64,000 nucleotides of DNA. Source: Vibrio splendidus (GTDB lineage: Bacteria; Pseudomonadota; Gammaproteobacteria; Enterobacterales; Vibrionaceae). The notes beneath the pieces were generated by a model. The model saw only the letters and a list, made by a program, of their open reading frames with translations. It did no database searches and had not been told where the DNA came from. The stretch covers positions 62,001 to 126,000 of the forward strand of contig NZ_LNRF01000006.1 in NCBI RefSeq assembly GCF_001557875.1, read 5' to 3'. The position numbers and the translations under genes are program-made. Each line of letters starts with the position of its first letter. Position 1 is the first letter of the stretch. Positions 54,845-64,000 of this stretch are shown here, one piece after another.

Positions 54845-55179
54845 GTGCTTGGAATCTCTTCGTTCTCAGATCGTCCGCGATCTATTTTAAATGCCGTCAG
54901 TCTCTACTAGCTATGAACTAGTCTTCAGTTACTAACCAAGGATACTGAGATAAATCTAGTATCTTTGATATTGTACTTGAGAGTAGAGTTTTCAAGGCTT
55001 GAGTTAAAATTAATGCCCTTTAGTGTAAGTAATTTTCACACCAACGACCATTAATAACCCCATTTGTTTGATGTGCTTGGAACTTTTCTTTCTAATTGCT
55101 GACGGATTAGCCAGACTGTAGCCCATTGGTAGTCAACTTTCGGATGTTGACGACACTGTATCTGGAAAATAGATACAAA
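54845..55179 (-). other. secA upstream region
   Basis: The lpxC terminator is at its far end, so secA must have its own promoter here. A 38-codon frame (55010-55126, minus) lacks a ribosome-binding site. A 12-bp word (ATGTGCTTGGAA on the plus strand) occurs at 54843-54854, over the secA start, and again at 55071-55082. No secM or vemP candidate was found. Confidence 0.5.
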
Positions 55180-55204
55180 AAAACCAGGTCAATGACCTGG
55201 TTTT
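55180..55204 (-). terminator. Intrinsic terminator of lpxC
   Basis: 11-bp stem (55180-55190 with 55194-55204), loop AAT, then seven T on the minus strand. Confidence 0.9.
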
Positions 55205-55232
55205 CGAAATCTTATATTGTTGTAAACAACAA

Positions 55233-56150
55233 TTACGCTAGAACCATTCCTGGCTCAGCAAATGCAACAGGAGAGCCCACTTCTTCTTCGAATGTTGCCC
55301 ATTCCCAAGCTTCTGCGTCAGCAAGTACTGCACGTAGTAGTTGGTTGTTTAGGCCGTGACCTGATTTGTATGCACGGAACTCACCAATAATAGCGTGTCC
55401 ACACATATACAAGTCACCAATCGCATCGAGTACTTTGTGAGTTACGAACTCATTGTCAAAACGTAGACCTTCTTCATTCAGAATTCGGTATTCGTCTAGA
55501 ACGATAGCATTATCGAAGCTACCGCCAAGTACTAGGTTTTGAGATTGTAGATACTCAATGTCACGCATGAAGCCGAAAGTACGAGCGCGAGAAATTTCTT
55601 TCACAAAACCTTGTGAAGAGAAATCAAACAACAAACGTTGCTCATCAGATTCAATTGCTGGATGGTTAAAGTCGATCTCAAAGTCCATACGGAAGCCGTT
55701 AAATGGAACAAATTCTGCCCACTTATCGCCATCTTCAAAACGGATAGGCTTTTTAATACGAATAAAACGCTTCGCTGCATTCAGTGTTTCTACACCCGCT
55801 TGCTGTAGCAAGTATACGAATGGGCTTGCGCTACCATCCATAATTGGGATCTCAGGAGCATCTACTTCAACAATAATGTTGTCGATGCCCATACCCGCTA
55901 GAGCTGCGTTAAGGTGTTCCACTGTAGAGATACGTACGCCTTCGTCATTAACAAGAGCTGTACATAGCATAGTGTCACGAACTGACGCTGGATCAGCTGG
56001 AAAATCTACAGGTGGATTTACATCTGTACGACGATAAACAATGCCTGTATTTGCAGCTGCCGGGCGAAGAGTAAGTGTGACTTTACGACCAGAGTGGAGA
56101 CCCACACCAGTTGTTTTCACAATTTCTTTCAGAGTACGTTGTCTGATCAT
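55233..56150 (-). CDS. lpxC: UDP-3-O-acyl-N-acetylglucosamine deacetylase LpxC
   Basis: Zinc deacetylase, the committed step in lipid A synthesis. 305 aa. [21 protein letters not shown], the zinc His in [48 protein letters not shown] with two more ligands, and [18 protein letters not shown] with the catalytic His. Last in the mur-fts-lpxC cluster, 96 bp after ftsZ. Confidence 0.97.
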   Translation of the reverse strand: MIRQRTLKEIVKTTGVGLHSGRKVTLTLRPAAANTGIVYRRTDVNPPVDFPADPASVRDTMLCTALVNDEGVRISTVEHLNAALAGMGIDNIIVEVDAPEIPIMDGSASPFVYLLQQAGVETLNAAKRFIRIKKPIRFEDGDKWAEFVPFNGFRMDFEIDFNHPAIESDEQRLLFDFSSQGFVKEISRARTFGFMRDIEYLQSQNLVLGGSFDNAIVLDEYRILNEEGLRFDNEFVTHKVLDAIGDLYMCGHAIIGEFRAYKSGHGLNNQLLRAVLADAEAWEWATFEEEVGSPVAFAEPGMVLA

Positions 56151-56246
56151 CTGCTTGCCTCGTTATCAGTGCTACAAATCACGGTCAGTATTTACCGACC
56201 GCGAATTTTACCATTAATTCGACGATAGTCAAATTTTGGGTATTTG

Positions 56247-57476
56247 TTAATCAGCCTGACGTCGTAAGAATGCTGGAATATCTAAGTATCCACTCTCTTT
56301 CTCAGCTTTAGGTGCTGCACTTTGGCTAGCGCCTGTACCTGAAGAAACAGGAGACGTTGTTGGCTGCGGCTTAACTTGAGGTTTAACCTCAGTTTTTTCC
56401 TGCAATGGCTGTGCCACTTTCTCTTCCACTTTTGGTGCAGTTTGAGCTGCTACCTGTGGTTGAGGAGTTGGTGCAACCTTAGCTTTACCACCAGCAACTA
56501 ATGTAATATCTGGTTTTTTCTCTGTACCGATACCTGTTGCAACAACAGTTACACGGATTTCATCCGTCATATCAGGGTCTAGAGAAGTACCAATCACAAC
56601 TGTTGCGTTATCAGATGCGAATGCCTTAACTGTATTACCTACTGTTTCGAATTCATCTAGACGCATATCTAGGCCTGCAGTGATGTTCACAAGAACGCCA
56701 CGCGCGCCAGCTAGGTCGATGTCTTCTAGTAGTGGGCTAGAAATTGCCGTTTCAGCAGCTTCTTCAGCACGGTCTTCACCTTTTGCGATACCGCTACCCA
56801 TCATTGCATGACCCATCTCAGACATCACGGTGCGAACATCCGCGAAATCGACGTTAATCATACCAGGGCGAGTAATTAGCTCAGCGATACCTTGTACAGC
56901 ATTTTTAAGCACATCATTTGCACTTGCGAAAGCTTCTAGCAGAGTTACGCCACGGCCAAGTACTTTAAGTAGCTTCTCATTTGGAATCGTAATTAAAGAA
57001 TCCACATGTTTAGAAAGCTCTTCAATACCTTGCTCAGCAAACGCTAAACGCTTTTTGCCTTCAAAGCTAAATGGCTTAGTTACCACAGCAACCGTTAGCA
57101 CACCCAACTCTTTCGCAACTTCAGCAATAACTGGAGCAGCACCTGTACCTGTACCACCGCCCATACCAGCTGCGATAAATACCATATCGGCGCCAGTTAG
57201 AACTTCTTTAATTCTTTCTCGATCTTCGAGAGCTGCATCACGGCCTACTTGTGGGTTTGCACCAGCGCCCAAACCTTTAGTGATATCACCACCAATTTGG
57301 ATCACGCTGCTCACGCTTGTTTTACGAAGTGCTTGTGCGTCAGTGTTAACACTGATGAACTCTACGCCTTCGATTGACTCACGCACCATGTGCTCAACAG
57401 CGTTACCGCCACCGCCACCAACTCCAACGACTTTAATTACCGCATCGTCAGACATTTCCATCATCGGTTCAAACAT
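56247..57476 (-). CDS. ftsZ: Cell division GTPase FtsZ
   Basis: Tubulin homologue that forms the Z-ring. 409 aa. Nucleotide-binding [13 protein letters not shown], tubulin signature [20 protein letters not shown], synergy loop [20 protein letters not shown], and C-terminal conserved peptide [11 protein letters not shown] that binds FtsA and ZipA. The linker (about 320-395) is longer than in E. coli and is rich in Pro, Gln, Val and Lys. 31 bp after ftsA. Confidence 0.98.
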   Translation of the reverse strand: MFEPMMEMSDDAVIKVVGVGGGGGNAVEHMVRESIEGVEFISVNTDAQALRKTSVSSVIQIGGDITKGLGAGANPQVGRDAALEDRERIKEVLTGADMVFIAAGMGGGTGTGAAPVIAEVAKELGVLTVAVVTKPFSFEGKKRLAFAEQGIEELSKHVDSLITIPNEKLLKVLGRGVTLLEAFASANDVLKNAVQGIAELITRPGMINVDFADVRTVMSEMGHAMMGSGIAKGEDRAEEAAETAISSPLLEDIDLAGARGVLVNITAGLDMRLDEFETVGNTVKAFASDNATVVIGTSLDPDMTDEIRVTVVATGIGTEKKPDITLVAGGKAKVAPTPQPQVAAQTAPKVEEKVAQPLQEKTEVKPQVKPQPTTSPVSSGTGASQSAAPKAEKESGYLDIPAFLRRQAD

Positions 57477-57507
57477 GTGTTATCTCCGTTTTTTCCTGCA
57501 ACTCAGG

Positions 57508-58776
57508 TTAAAACTCTTTTTGTATCCAATTACGCAATTTACCAAATAAACCTGACATAGAAGGTGCTGAACGCTTAGGTTCGCTGTAATCACCTTCATC
57601 ACTTATCTGACAATCTCTTGCGTAATGAAGTAAACCAACCGCCGTAGAATGATACGGCTCTTTAACATAGTCAGTTAAGCCACTAACTTCTAACGGCTTA
57701 CCAACTCGAACTTGATTGCGGAAAACACGTTCCGCACACTCTACCAATCCGTCAATTTGTGCCGCTCCACCAGTGAGAACGACGCCAGCTGCAAGGTGGT
57801 GCTTAATACCCTCATCTCGTAGCTGTAATTGAACCGTATCAATAGTTTGGTTAACGAGGCCCATAAGTTCAGTGTAACGTGGTTCAATCACTTCCGACAA
57901 AGTTTGTCGTTGCAAACTTCTCGATGGGCGACCACCAACACTTGGGACGTTAACAGAGTCATCCTTGCTTACGAGTTCACTCAGAGCGCAACCATGGTTT
58001 ACTTTTATCTCTTCAGCATCGCTCACTGGCGTGCCGAAAGCGAAGGCAATATCACTGGTTACTGCATTTCCTGCGTAGGAAAAGACTTCTGTGTGTCGAA
58101 GTGCGCCGCCAGTCCAAATGGAAATATCCATTGTACCCGCACCGATATCTACTACACACACTCCAAGCTCTCTCTCGTCTTCAGTAATTACCGCATTGCT
58201 TGAGGCAAGTCCTGAAAACACGATTTGTTCTACTGTGAGACCACATCGTTCAACAGCTTTAATAATGTTTCTCGCCATGTCGCTATGGCAAGAAATTAGG
58301 TGAACACTGACTTCCATTCGAACACCAGATAAGCCAAGTGGGTTCTTAATCCCTTCTTGATAATCAATGGTAAATTCTTGTGGGATCACGTGCAGAATTC
58401 TCTGCTCATCACCTATTTTAATTGATTTCGCGGTATGGATCGCTCGATCCATATCGTCTTGAGACACCTCTTCATCAGAGATAGTGCCCATGCCTTTTTC
58501 AATTCGGCTTGCGATATGTTTACCCGATAGCGAGATAAATACATTGCTGATTTGGCATTCCGCCATCAACTCTGCTTGATCAATAGCTCGCTGAACCGAC
58601 TTCACTACCGACTCTAGGTCGTTTACACCACCTTTATCCATACCTCTGGATGGGCTTTGCCCAGAACCAATGATATTGATTTGACCATCAGGCAATATTT
58701 CACCAACCAGAGCTGATATGGTCGCAGTGCCTATATCAAGACCAACGATTATGTTGTCATCTGCGGTCTTAGTCAT
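57508..58776 (-). CDS. ftsA: Cell division protein FtsA
   Basis: Actin-like protein that tethers FtsZ to the membrane. 422 aa. NIIVGLDIGTATISALVGE phosphate-1 motif, 1C domain (about 84-165), CVVDIGAGTMDISIW phosphate-2, VVLTGGAAQIDGL adenosine motif, and the C-terminal amphipathic helix FGKLRNWIQKEF for membrane binding. Its start overlaps the ftsQ end by 8 bp. Confidence 0.97.
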   Translation of the reverse strand: MTKTADDNIIVGLDIGTATISALVGEILPDGQINIIGSGQSPSRGMDKGGVNDLESVVKSVQRAIDQAELMAECQISNVFISLSGKHIASRIEKGMGTISDEEVSQDDMDRAIHTAKSIKIGDEQRILHVIPQEFTIDYQEGIKNPLGLSGVRMEVSVHLISCHSDMARNIIKAVERCGLTVEQIVFSGLASSNAVITEDERELGVCVVDIGAGTMDISIWTGGALRHTEVFSYAGNAVTSDIAFAFGTPVSDAEEIKVNHGCALSELVSKDDSVNVPSVGGRPSRSLQRQTLSEVIEPRYTELMGLVNQTIDTVQLQLRDEGIKHHLAAGVVLTGGAAQIDGLVECAERVFRNQVRVGKPLEVSGLTDYVKEPYHSTAVGLLHYARDCQISDEGDYSEPKRSAPSMSGLFGKLRNWIQKEF

Positions 58777-59557
58777 CTGTGCTCTCTTCTAACTCTTGCT
58801 CTGGAAACCAGCCTACAGCGGCTCCCGTATCATACCTGAGGTCGATGTAGCTCACTTGATTCGCTTTACTACCAAGTTCGTTGTAAAGCGAAATGAAGCG
58901 TTCAACACGCTCATCTAAAGAATCTTTACCTAGTTCTAAACGGATACCGTTATCTAGGATTATTTGCCAAGCGCGACGCTCATTGAGAACGAGTGAGGTA
59001 ACGGTTAACCCTAGACTGTTAATCAAAGGGGTTATCTGTCGCCACTTTTCTATCACTTCTTGGCTGGTGCCGTCTGGGCCGTAAAGCTTAACTCTATCAC
59101 CCTTCAACAGGCCGATATCACCATTAAACACCTGACCATCGTCATTCAGCAGCATGTTGCCATTCCAGATTGCTGCTGCATGGTACTCAGTCAAAAATAC
59201 TTTTATTGTGTCTGGCCACTGCTTACGAATGGAGACCACTGAAACCCAAGGTAACGCTTCTAAACTGTCTTGCAACACACCAATGTCTTGCGACATGAAT
59301 GTTCCAATATGCTCTAGCTCGCTAAACGCATGTTGAACATCACCAGCGGTTACGTAAGTTAAGTCGCCTTGAAGTACTATTTTGGAGAGAGGCAATCGCT
59401 GATCGTCCCACATCCAAGTCAGTGTGGTATAGAAAAGAAACCCAATGAATAGCAATACCATGACAAAAAAAGACCCGCCTAAGGCGTGTTTCTTGAGCGA
59501 CGGTAAACTGAATAGGTGGCGGTTTTCGCTAAAAGTACTTTCTACCAAAGCCCGCAT
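58769..59557 (-). CDS. ftsQ: Cell division protein FtsQ
   Basis: Bitopic membrane protein of the divisome core that recruits FtsBL. 262 aa: short cytoplasmic tail, one membrane segment (about 29-48), POTRA domain (LPLSKIVLQGDLTYVTAGDV, about 53-125) and a beta domain ending in VSYIDLRYDTGAAVGW. The start has only AGGGA close to the ATG. The upstream 182 bp to murC may carry a promoter; ddlB, which precedes ftsQ in E. coli, is not present. Confidence 0.93.
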   Translation of the reverse strand: MRALVESTFSENRHLFSLPSLKKHALGGSFFVMVLLFIGFLFYTTLTWMWDDQRLPLSKIVLQGDLTYVTAGDVQHAFSELEHIGTFMSQDIGVLQDSLEALPWVSVVSIRKQWPDTIKVFLTEYHAAAIWNGNMLLNDDGQVFNGDIGLLKGDRVKLYGPDGTSQEVIEKWRQITPLINSLGLTVTSLVLNERRAWQIILDNGIRLELGKDSLDERVERFISLYNELGSKANQVSYIDLRYDTGAAVGWFPEQELEESTDD

Positions 59558-59739
59558 TCCCTGTCGTTGGTTCGCAATTCTATTCCCTATCTTCGTAATA
59601 GAGGTAAAAGCACTTACTTTAACCTATGAATTATACTGAGCAAAATCAAACTATCAAACGTTGATAATAAGATTTTTGGTCAATTTTAGGTCAATCGCAA
59701 GAAGTGAGCGATTGACCACAGTCTGTAGACAGTATTCTG

Positions 59740-61203
59740 TTACGCGTTCTGCATTTTATTAATGTCTAACTGTAACGATTCCAACTGCTTCGCCACTCGA
59801 CCAACATCGCCTGCACCCTGCGTTAAAACAAGGTCACCACCTTGAATTACGTTGGCTAAAGCCGACGGCAGCGCGTTGATATCGGCAACAAAGATTGGAT
59901 CTATCTTACCACGCCCGCGAATAGTTCGACTTAATGAACGTCCGTCTGCCCCTGCAATAGGTTTCTCACCAGCAGAATAAACATCTAACAGAATTAGGAC
60001 ATCAACCTGTTCAAGAACGTTCGCAAAATCATCATACAGATCGCGAGTACGGCTATAACGGTGTGGTTGGAAGATCATTACAAGACGTTTATCAGTCCAG
60101 CCACTTCGTGCAGCTTGAATCGTCACATCAACTTCGGTTGGGTGATGACCGTAATCATCAACCAACATAGCAACGCCTTTACCTGTTTCGTACTCACCTA
60201 AGTGATCGAAACGGCGACCCGTGCCTTCGGTTCCCGCCATCGCTTTGAGAATCGCTTCATCGCTGATGTCATCTTCTGTTGCAACAGCAATCGCCGCGGA
60301 TGCATTCAATGCATTGTGACGACCTGGAATGTTTAACGTGATATCAAGGTTAGCTTTACCTTCACGTACTACCGTGAACTTACCTTGTTGACCTTCTTGT
60401 ACGTAGTTCTCAATACGAATATCCGCATCTTCTGAGAAACCGTAAGTAATCACCTGGCGACTTACTTGAGGAATAAGCTCACGCACTACTGGATCATCAA
60501 CACACATCACAGCCTGACCGTAGAATGGTAGATTGTGTAAGAAATCAATAAACGTCTGCTTTAGCGTTTCAAAATCGCCGCCGTAGGTATCCATATGATC
60601 CGCTTCAATGTTAGTTACGATACTAACCATTGGTTGCAGATGTAAGAATGACGCATCACTCTCATCGGCTTCAGCGATAAGAATACGGCTTGAACCTAAA
60701 CGTGCGTTAGTGCCGGCACTTTTCACCAAACCACCGTTTACGAAGGTTGGATCTAGACCTGCTTCCGAGTAAATCTGTGTCACTAGCGCAGTCGTGGTTG
60801 TCTTACCGTGCGTACCTGCCACAGCAATGCCGTGACGAAAACGCATTAGCTCAGCCAGCATTTCTGCACGACGAACGATCGGTGTGCGCGCTTCACGAGC
60901 TGCAATAATTTCTGGGTTTTCTTCGTTGATAGCGGTTGAAACCACCACCACACTTGCGTCGGCAACGTTACTCGCTTGGTGACCGATATAAACGGTCGCA
61001 CCCTTGCTAATTAAACGATCAGTCACTGGGTTTTGAGCAATATCAGAACCCGTGATCTGGTAGCCTTCATTTAGCAAGACTTCAGCAATCCCGCTCATTC
61101 CGGCACCACCAATACCAATGAAGTGGATAGATTTAACACGGCGCATCTCTGGCACCATTGCACGGATTTGCGCTAAGTCTTGGGTATGTTCAATCGTCAT
61201 CAA
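59740..61203 (-). CDS. murC: UDP-N-acetylmuramate--L-alanine ligase
   Basis: Adds L-Ala to UDP-MurNAc in peptidoglycan synthesis. 487 aa. Rossmann start [21 protein letters not shown] loop [41 protein letters not shown] and [10 protein letters not shown]. Ten bases separate it from murG. Two adjacent Met codons mark the start (61203 or 61200). Confidence 0.97.
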   Translation of the reverse strand: MMTIEHTQDLAQIRAMVPEMRRVKSIHFIGIGGAGMSGIAEVLLNEGYQITGSDIAQNPVTDRLISKGATVYIGHQASNVADASVVVVSTAINEENPEIIAAREARTPIVRRAEMLAELMRFRHGIAVAGTHGKTTTTALVTQIYSEAGLDPTFVNGGLVKSAGTNARLGSSRILIAEADESDASFLHLQPMVSIVTNIEADHMDTYGGDFETLKQTFIDFLHNLPFYGQAVMCVDDPVVRELIPQVSRQVITYGFSEDADIRIENYVQEGQQGKFTVVREGKANLDITLNIPGRHNALNASAAIAVATEDDISDEAILKAMAGTEGTGRRFDHLGEYETGKGVAMLVDDYGHHPTEVDVTIQAARSGWTDKRLVMIFQPHRYSRTRDLYDDFANVLEQVDVLILLDVYSAGEKPIAGADGRSLSRTIRGRGKIDPIFVADINALPSALANVIQGGDLVLTQGAGDVGRVAKQLESLQLDINKMQNA

Positions 61204-61213
61204 TTCAATCTCA

Positions 61214-62275
61214 TTATTTTGCTAAAGCTTTAATCGCTTCAGCGACGGTCACATCAGCATCAAGCTTCGCGGCTTGACGAGCTTTTGTAGCCATCATTTT
61301 TAATTCATTTCTATCAAGCTGCACGATAGTGTTCGCTAGCTTATCAGCCGTTAGTTGAGGCTGTTCAATCATTAACGCTGCGCCACATTCAACTAAATGG
61401 TCGGCATTCAACGCTTGTTGTCTGTCTTTGTGCATAAACGGAACGAAGATAGATCCGACACCTGCCGCAGACACTTCTGATACGGTTAATGCACCTGAGC
61501 GACACACTAATAGATCTGCCCACTCATAAGCTTGCGCCACATCATCAATAAATTCAGTCACTTGAACATTATCTACAGAATGTGATTTGTATTGCTCAAT
61601 GACTTGCTGTTGATTGTTCTTACCCGCTTGGTGCATCACAGTGAAGCCTTCACCAAGCTGCGCCATCGTTACTGGCATGGTATCGTTCAGGATTTTGGCG
61701 CCCTGACTGCCGCCCATAACCAAGATGCGGATGTCACCATCTCGCTCAGCCATGCGCTGCTCGGGTTCAGCTAAGGCAACCACATCTTCGCGTACTGGGT
61801 TACCCACCACTTCTGCGGTAGGGAAAGCACCAGGGAAAGCTTGGAAAACCTTTTTAGCAATCTTAGACAGCCATTGGTTGGTTAAACCTGCCACTGCATT
61901 TTGTTCATGCAGAACCACTGGAATGCCAGACAACCATGCCGCGATACCACCCGGGCCACTCACGTAACCACCCATACCAAGCACCACATCAGGTTGCCAT
62001 GCTTTAATGTGTTGTCTTGCTTGAAGTATGGCATTAATAATCTGGAACGGCGCTTTAATTAACTTGCTAATGCCTTGACCACGCAGGCCTTTCACCTTGA
62101 TGAAGTCGATCTCAATACCATGCTTTGGTACCAAATCCGCTTCCATTCTGTCTGCCGTTCCTAACCAGCGAATTTCCCAGCCTTGTTGCTGAAGCTTTTT
62201 CGCTACCGCTAACCCTGGGAAAACGTGACCGCCAGTACCACCAGCCATCACTAAAAGTTTTTTGTTTTGTTTCAT
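61214..62275 (-). CDS. murG: UDP-GlcNAc:lipid I N-acetylglucosaminyltransferase
   Basis: GT-B glycosyltransferase that makes lipid II at the inner membrane. 353 aa. Start [64 protein letters not shown] and, in the C-terminal domain, [15 protein letters not shown] and [13 protein letters not shown]. Between ftsW and murC as usual. Confidence 0.97.
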   Translation of the reverse strand: MKQNKKLLVMAGGTGGHVFPGLAVAKKLQQQGWEIRWLGTADRMEADLVPKHGIEIDFIKVKGLRGQGISKLIKAPFQIINAILQARQHIKAWQPDVVLGMGGYVSGPGGIAAWLSGIPVVLHEQNAVAGLTNQWLSKIAKKVFQAFPGAFPTAEVVGNPVREDVVALAEPEQRMAERDGDIRILVMGGSQGAKILNDTMPVTMAQLGEGFTVMHQAGKNNQQQVIEQYKSHSVDNVQVTEFIDDVAQAYEWADLLVCRSGALTVSEVSAAGVGSIFVPFMHKDRQQALNADHLVECGAALMIEQPQLTADKLANTIVQLDRNELKMMATKARQAAKLDADVTVAEAIKALAK

Positions 62276-62287
62276 AACGTTAGATTC

Positions 62288-63484
62288 TTATTCTACTAAT
62301 TCGTTTTGATTATCGGCTTGTTCTTTTTGTTGCATTCGGCATTCGTGATCAATACGCAGCAGCATAGACACCGCCACCGACATCACGATAAGACTTGAAC
62401 CACCATAACTGATCAGCGGCAAGGTTAGACCTTTGGTTGGGACGATGCCTGAAGCTGCACCCACGTTAACAAGCGTCTGAAATGCAAACCAAATACCGAT
62501 ACCAAATGCTAGATAACCACTGAATACTTGGTCATTTTCAAAGGCCTTTTTACCAATAAAAATGGCTTTAAAAACCAAGCTAAAGATCAGTATCAACACC
62601 AAGGTCACGCCAACAAAACCCAACTCTTCAGCCAACACAGCAAATACAAAATCGGTGTGCGCTTCGGGTAAGTATTCGAGTTTCTGAATTGAGTTACCAA
62701 GCCCTTGCCCCATCCAATCACCACGGCCAAATGCCATCAATGACTGAGTTAGCTGGTAACCACTGCCGAACGGGTCGTTCCAAGGTTCCCAGAATGAGGT
62801 AACACGTCGAACACGATAAGGTTCTATAACAATCAAACCAACGACCGCGGCAATACCTGCCACCATCAAGGCGATAAACTGTGAAAGCTTGGCACCGGCA
62901 ATGAATAGCATGCCAAACAAAGTAACTAGCATTACGACCACGGTACCTAAATCGGGTTGGCCTAGCAGCAGCACGGCAAAAGCTCCGAATACCATGATCG
63001 GTTTACCAAAACCACCGAAGAAGGTTTTTCTCACTTCATCTTGTTTACGAACCAAGTAGCCAGCCATAAAGATAAACAGCGATAACTTGGCGACTTCAGC
63101 GGGTTGTAAGTTAAATAGCCCTAAGGGGATCCAACGCGATGCGCCGTTAACCGACTTACCGACGGCTAGTACCACAATCAGCAAGAAGAAGGACAAGCCC
63201 AGTAGATACATACTGTATTGAAACCAGCGCTGCATCGGGATTTGCAATATGACGCTGGAGACACCTAACGCCAACACAAGGAAGATGGCATGACGGAACA
63301 TAAAGTGAAATGGCTGATCGGTTAAACGAGCACTGATAGGAAACGAAGCCGATGTTACCATCACTAAGCCCGTCAGCATCAGTCCAAGAGCAATCCATAC
63401 CAATTGACGATCGTAAAGCGCCTCTGGTGTGGCACGGTTAAGCCATTGCCAAATGGATTGATTGATCTCTTTCACTCTTTGCAC
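62288..63484 (-). CDS. ftsW: Peptidoglycan glycosyltransferase FtsW (SEDS family)
   Basis: Division-specific SEDS polymerase acting with FtsI. 398 aa, about ten membrane segments. Family stretches: [34 protein letters not shown] with the catalytic Asp, [47 protein letters not shown] and [10 protein letters not shown]. It starts at a GTG (63484; 63475 is an alternative). Twelve bases before murG and 22 after murD. Confidence 0.96.
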   Translation of the reverse strand: MQRVKEINQSIWQWLNRATPEALYDRQLVWIALGLMLTGLVMVTSASFPISARLTDQPFHFMFRHAIFLVLALGVSSVILQIPMQRWFQYSMYLLGLSFFLLIVVLAVGKSVNGASRWIPLGLFNLQPAEVAKLSLFIFMAGYLVRKQDEVRKTFFGGFGKPIMVFGAFAVLLLGQPDLGTVVVMLVTLFGMLFIAGAKLSQFIALMVAGIAAVVGLIVIEPYRVRRVTSFWEPWNDPFGSGYQLTQSLMAFGRGDWMGQGLGNSIQKLEYLPEAHTDFVFAVLAEELGFVGVTLVLILIFSLVFKAIFIGKKAFENDQVFSGYLAFGIGIWFAFQTLVNVGAASGIVPTKGLTLPLISYGGSSLIVMSVAVSMLLRIDHECRMQQKEQADNQNELVE

Positions 63485-63506
63485 TGAATGTTAGTCCTTC
63501 AACACG

Positions 63507-64000
63507 TTAGGCATACTCATGAGCAAGTTCAGTGAACGCATCACCTCTTGCCATGAAGTTATTAAATTGATCGAAGCTAGCACACGCTGGGGACAACATC
63601 ACCATATCACCGGCAACTAACTGCTTCGAGATACTCTCGATAATGTCACCCATAGTTTCAAACCTCTTAGACGATGAGTGTAACGGCATAAATTGCGCTG
63701 CATCTTCACCAAAACAACACAGTTGAACGCGCTCTAGTTGCGACAACACAGGCTTAAGCTCGCTAAAGTCGGCACCTTTACCAACCCCACCAACCAGAAG
63801 ATACAAAGTACCTTGGCACTCTAAACCCGACAGAGCCGCCAATGTACTGGCTACGTTGGTCGCTTTCGAGTCGTTAACCCATTTGATTTCGCGTTTGTCA
63901 GCCACTACTTGGCAGCGATGCGTCAAACCATTGTAGGCCTTCAAGGCTTCAAGGCTTTTGCTGTAACCGATGCCAACTTGTTTAAGCAGTGCTAGCGAGA
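63507..64000 (-). CDS. murD: UDP-N-acetylmuramoylalanine--D-glutamate ligase, C-terminal part
   Basis: Frame open to the window edge, so the gene is cut at its 5' end. The visible 164 residues are the C-terminal domain: [45 protein letters not shown], and [19 protein letters not shown]. MurD adds D-Glu to UDP-MurNAc-L-Ala. It lies upstream of ftsW as in other gamma-proteobacteria. A Met-like start at 63944 is a TTG inside the gene, not a true start. Confidence 0.96.
   Translation of the reverse strand, partial: SLALLKQVGIGYSKSLEALKAYNGLTHRCQVVADKREIKWVNDSKATNVASTLAALSGLECQGTLYLLVGGVGKGADFSELKPVLSQLERVQLCCFGEDAAQFMPLHSSSKRFETMGDIIESISKQLVAGDMVMLSPACASFDQFNNFMARGDAFTELAHEYA

Noticed and set aside
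55010..55126. 38-codon minus-strand ORF between lpxC and secA as a secM/vemP analogue
   Set aside because: No ribosome-binding site, no signal peptide, and it ends about 165 bp before secA.

Overview
The window is a stretch of core bacterial chromosome from a gamma-proteobacterium of the genus Vibrio, most likely close to the Splendidus clade. The genus call rests on protein similarity to Enterobacteria/Vibrio orthologues recognised by eye and on gene neighbourhoods typical of Vibrio: recJ-dsbC-xerD/fldB, arcA beside arcB, yhcC next to gltBD, two gltBD pairs in tandem, and murD-ftsW-murG-murC-ftsQ-ftsA-ftsZ-lpxC-secA with no ddlB. The clade call is inference. I see no rRNA, tRNA, CRISPR array, phage, transposase or integron in the 64 kb.

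Layout. 1-6.4 kb: end of recJ, dsbC, xerD, fldB, brnQ, trmN6 and srmB (disulfide isomerisation, chromosome dimer resolution, flavodoxin, branched-chain amino acid uptake, tRNA and rRNA maturation). 6.5-13.3 kb: yaaA, a Na+/alanine-glycine symporter, a DUF3545 small protein, a hemerythrin-like protein, the base-excision repair genes ung and nfo with an unannotated His-rich 40-aa ORF between them, and grcA behind an FNR-type box. 13.4-18.3 kb: the thrABC operon with a complete leader peptide (thrL) and attenuator. 18.5-26.8 kb: a small exported protein, an RraA-family protein, and the ArcA/ArcB two-component system encoded convergently, followed by a PAS-GGDEF protein and yhcC. 27.1-39.7 kb: two complete but different glutamate synthase operons. 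39.8-45.4 kb: a DUF1499 lipoprotein, the mtnN / CbiB-like / btuF / TRIC group, and a LysR regulator overlapping tail-to-tail with a TSUP permease. 45.6-51.8 kb: carAB, dapB and mutT. 51.8-52.1 kb: two palindromic intergenic repeats around a terminator. 52.1-64 kb: secA, lpxC and the division / cell-wall cluster, ending inside murD.

Functional themes are nitrogen assimilation and amino-acid synthesis (gltBD x2, carAB, thrABC, dapB), redox control (arcAB, grcA, FNR boxes), DNA repair and nucleotide hygiene (ung, nfo, mutT, recJ, xerD) and envelope growth (mur/fts/lpxC/secA). I do not see a self-evident new multi-gene system. The best leads are smaller: an ArcB whose only cysteine is Cys180; a structured leader ahead of gltB1; the His-rich small ORF with a strong ribosome-binding site; a divergent CbiB-like protein inside the B12-uptake group; a DsbC with a lipobox and no second disulfide; and the paired palindromic repeats between mutT and secA. 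No search, fold or alignment programme was run, so similarities and structures are by eye.
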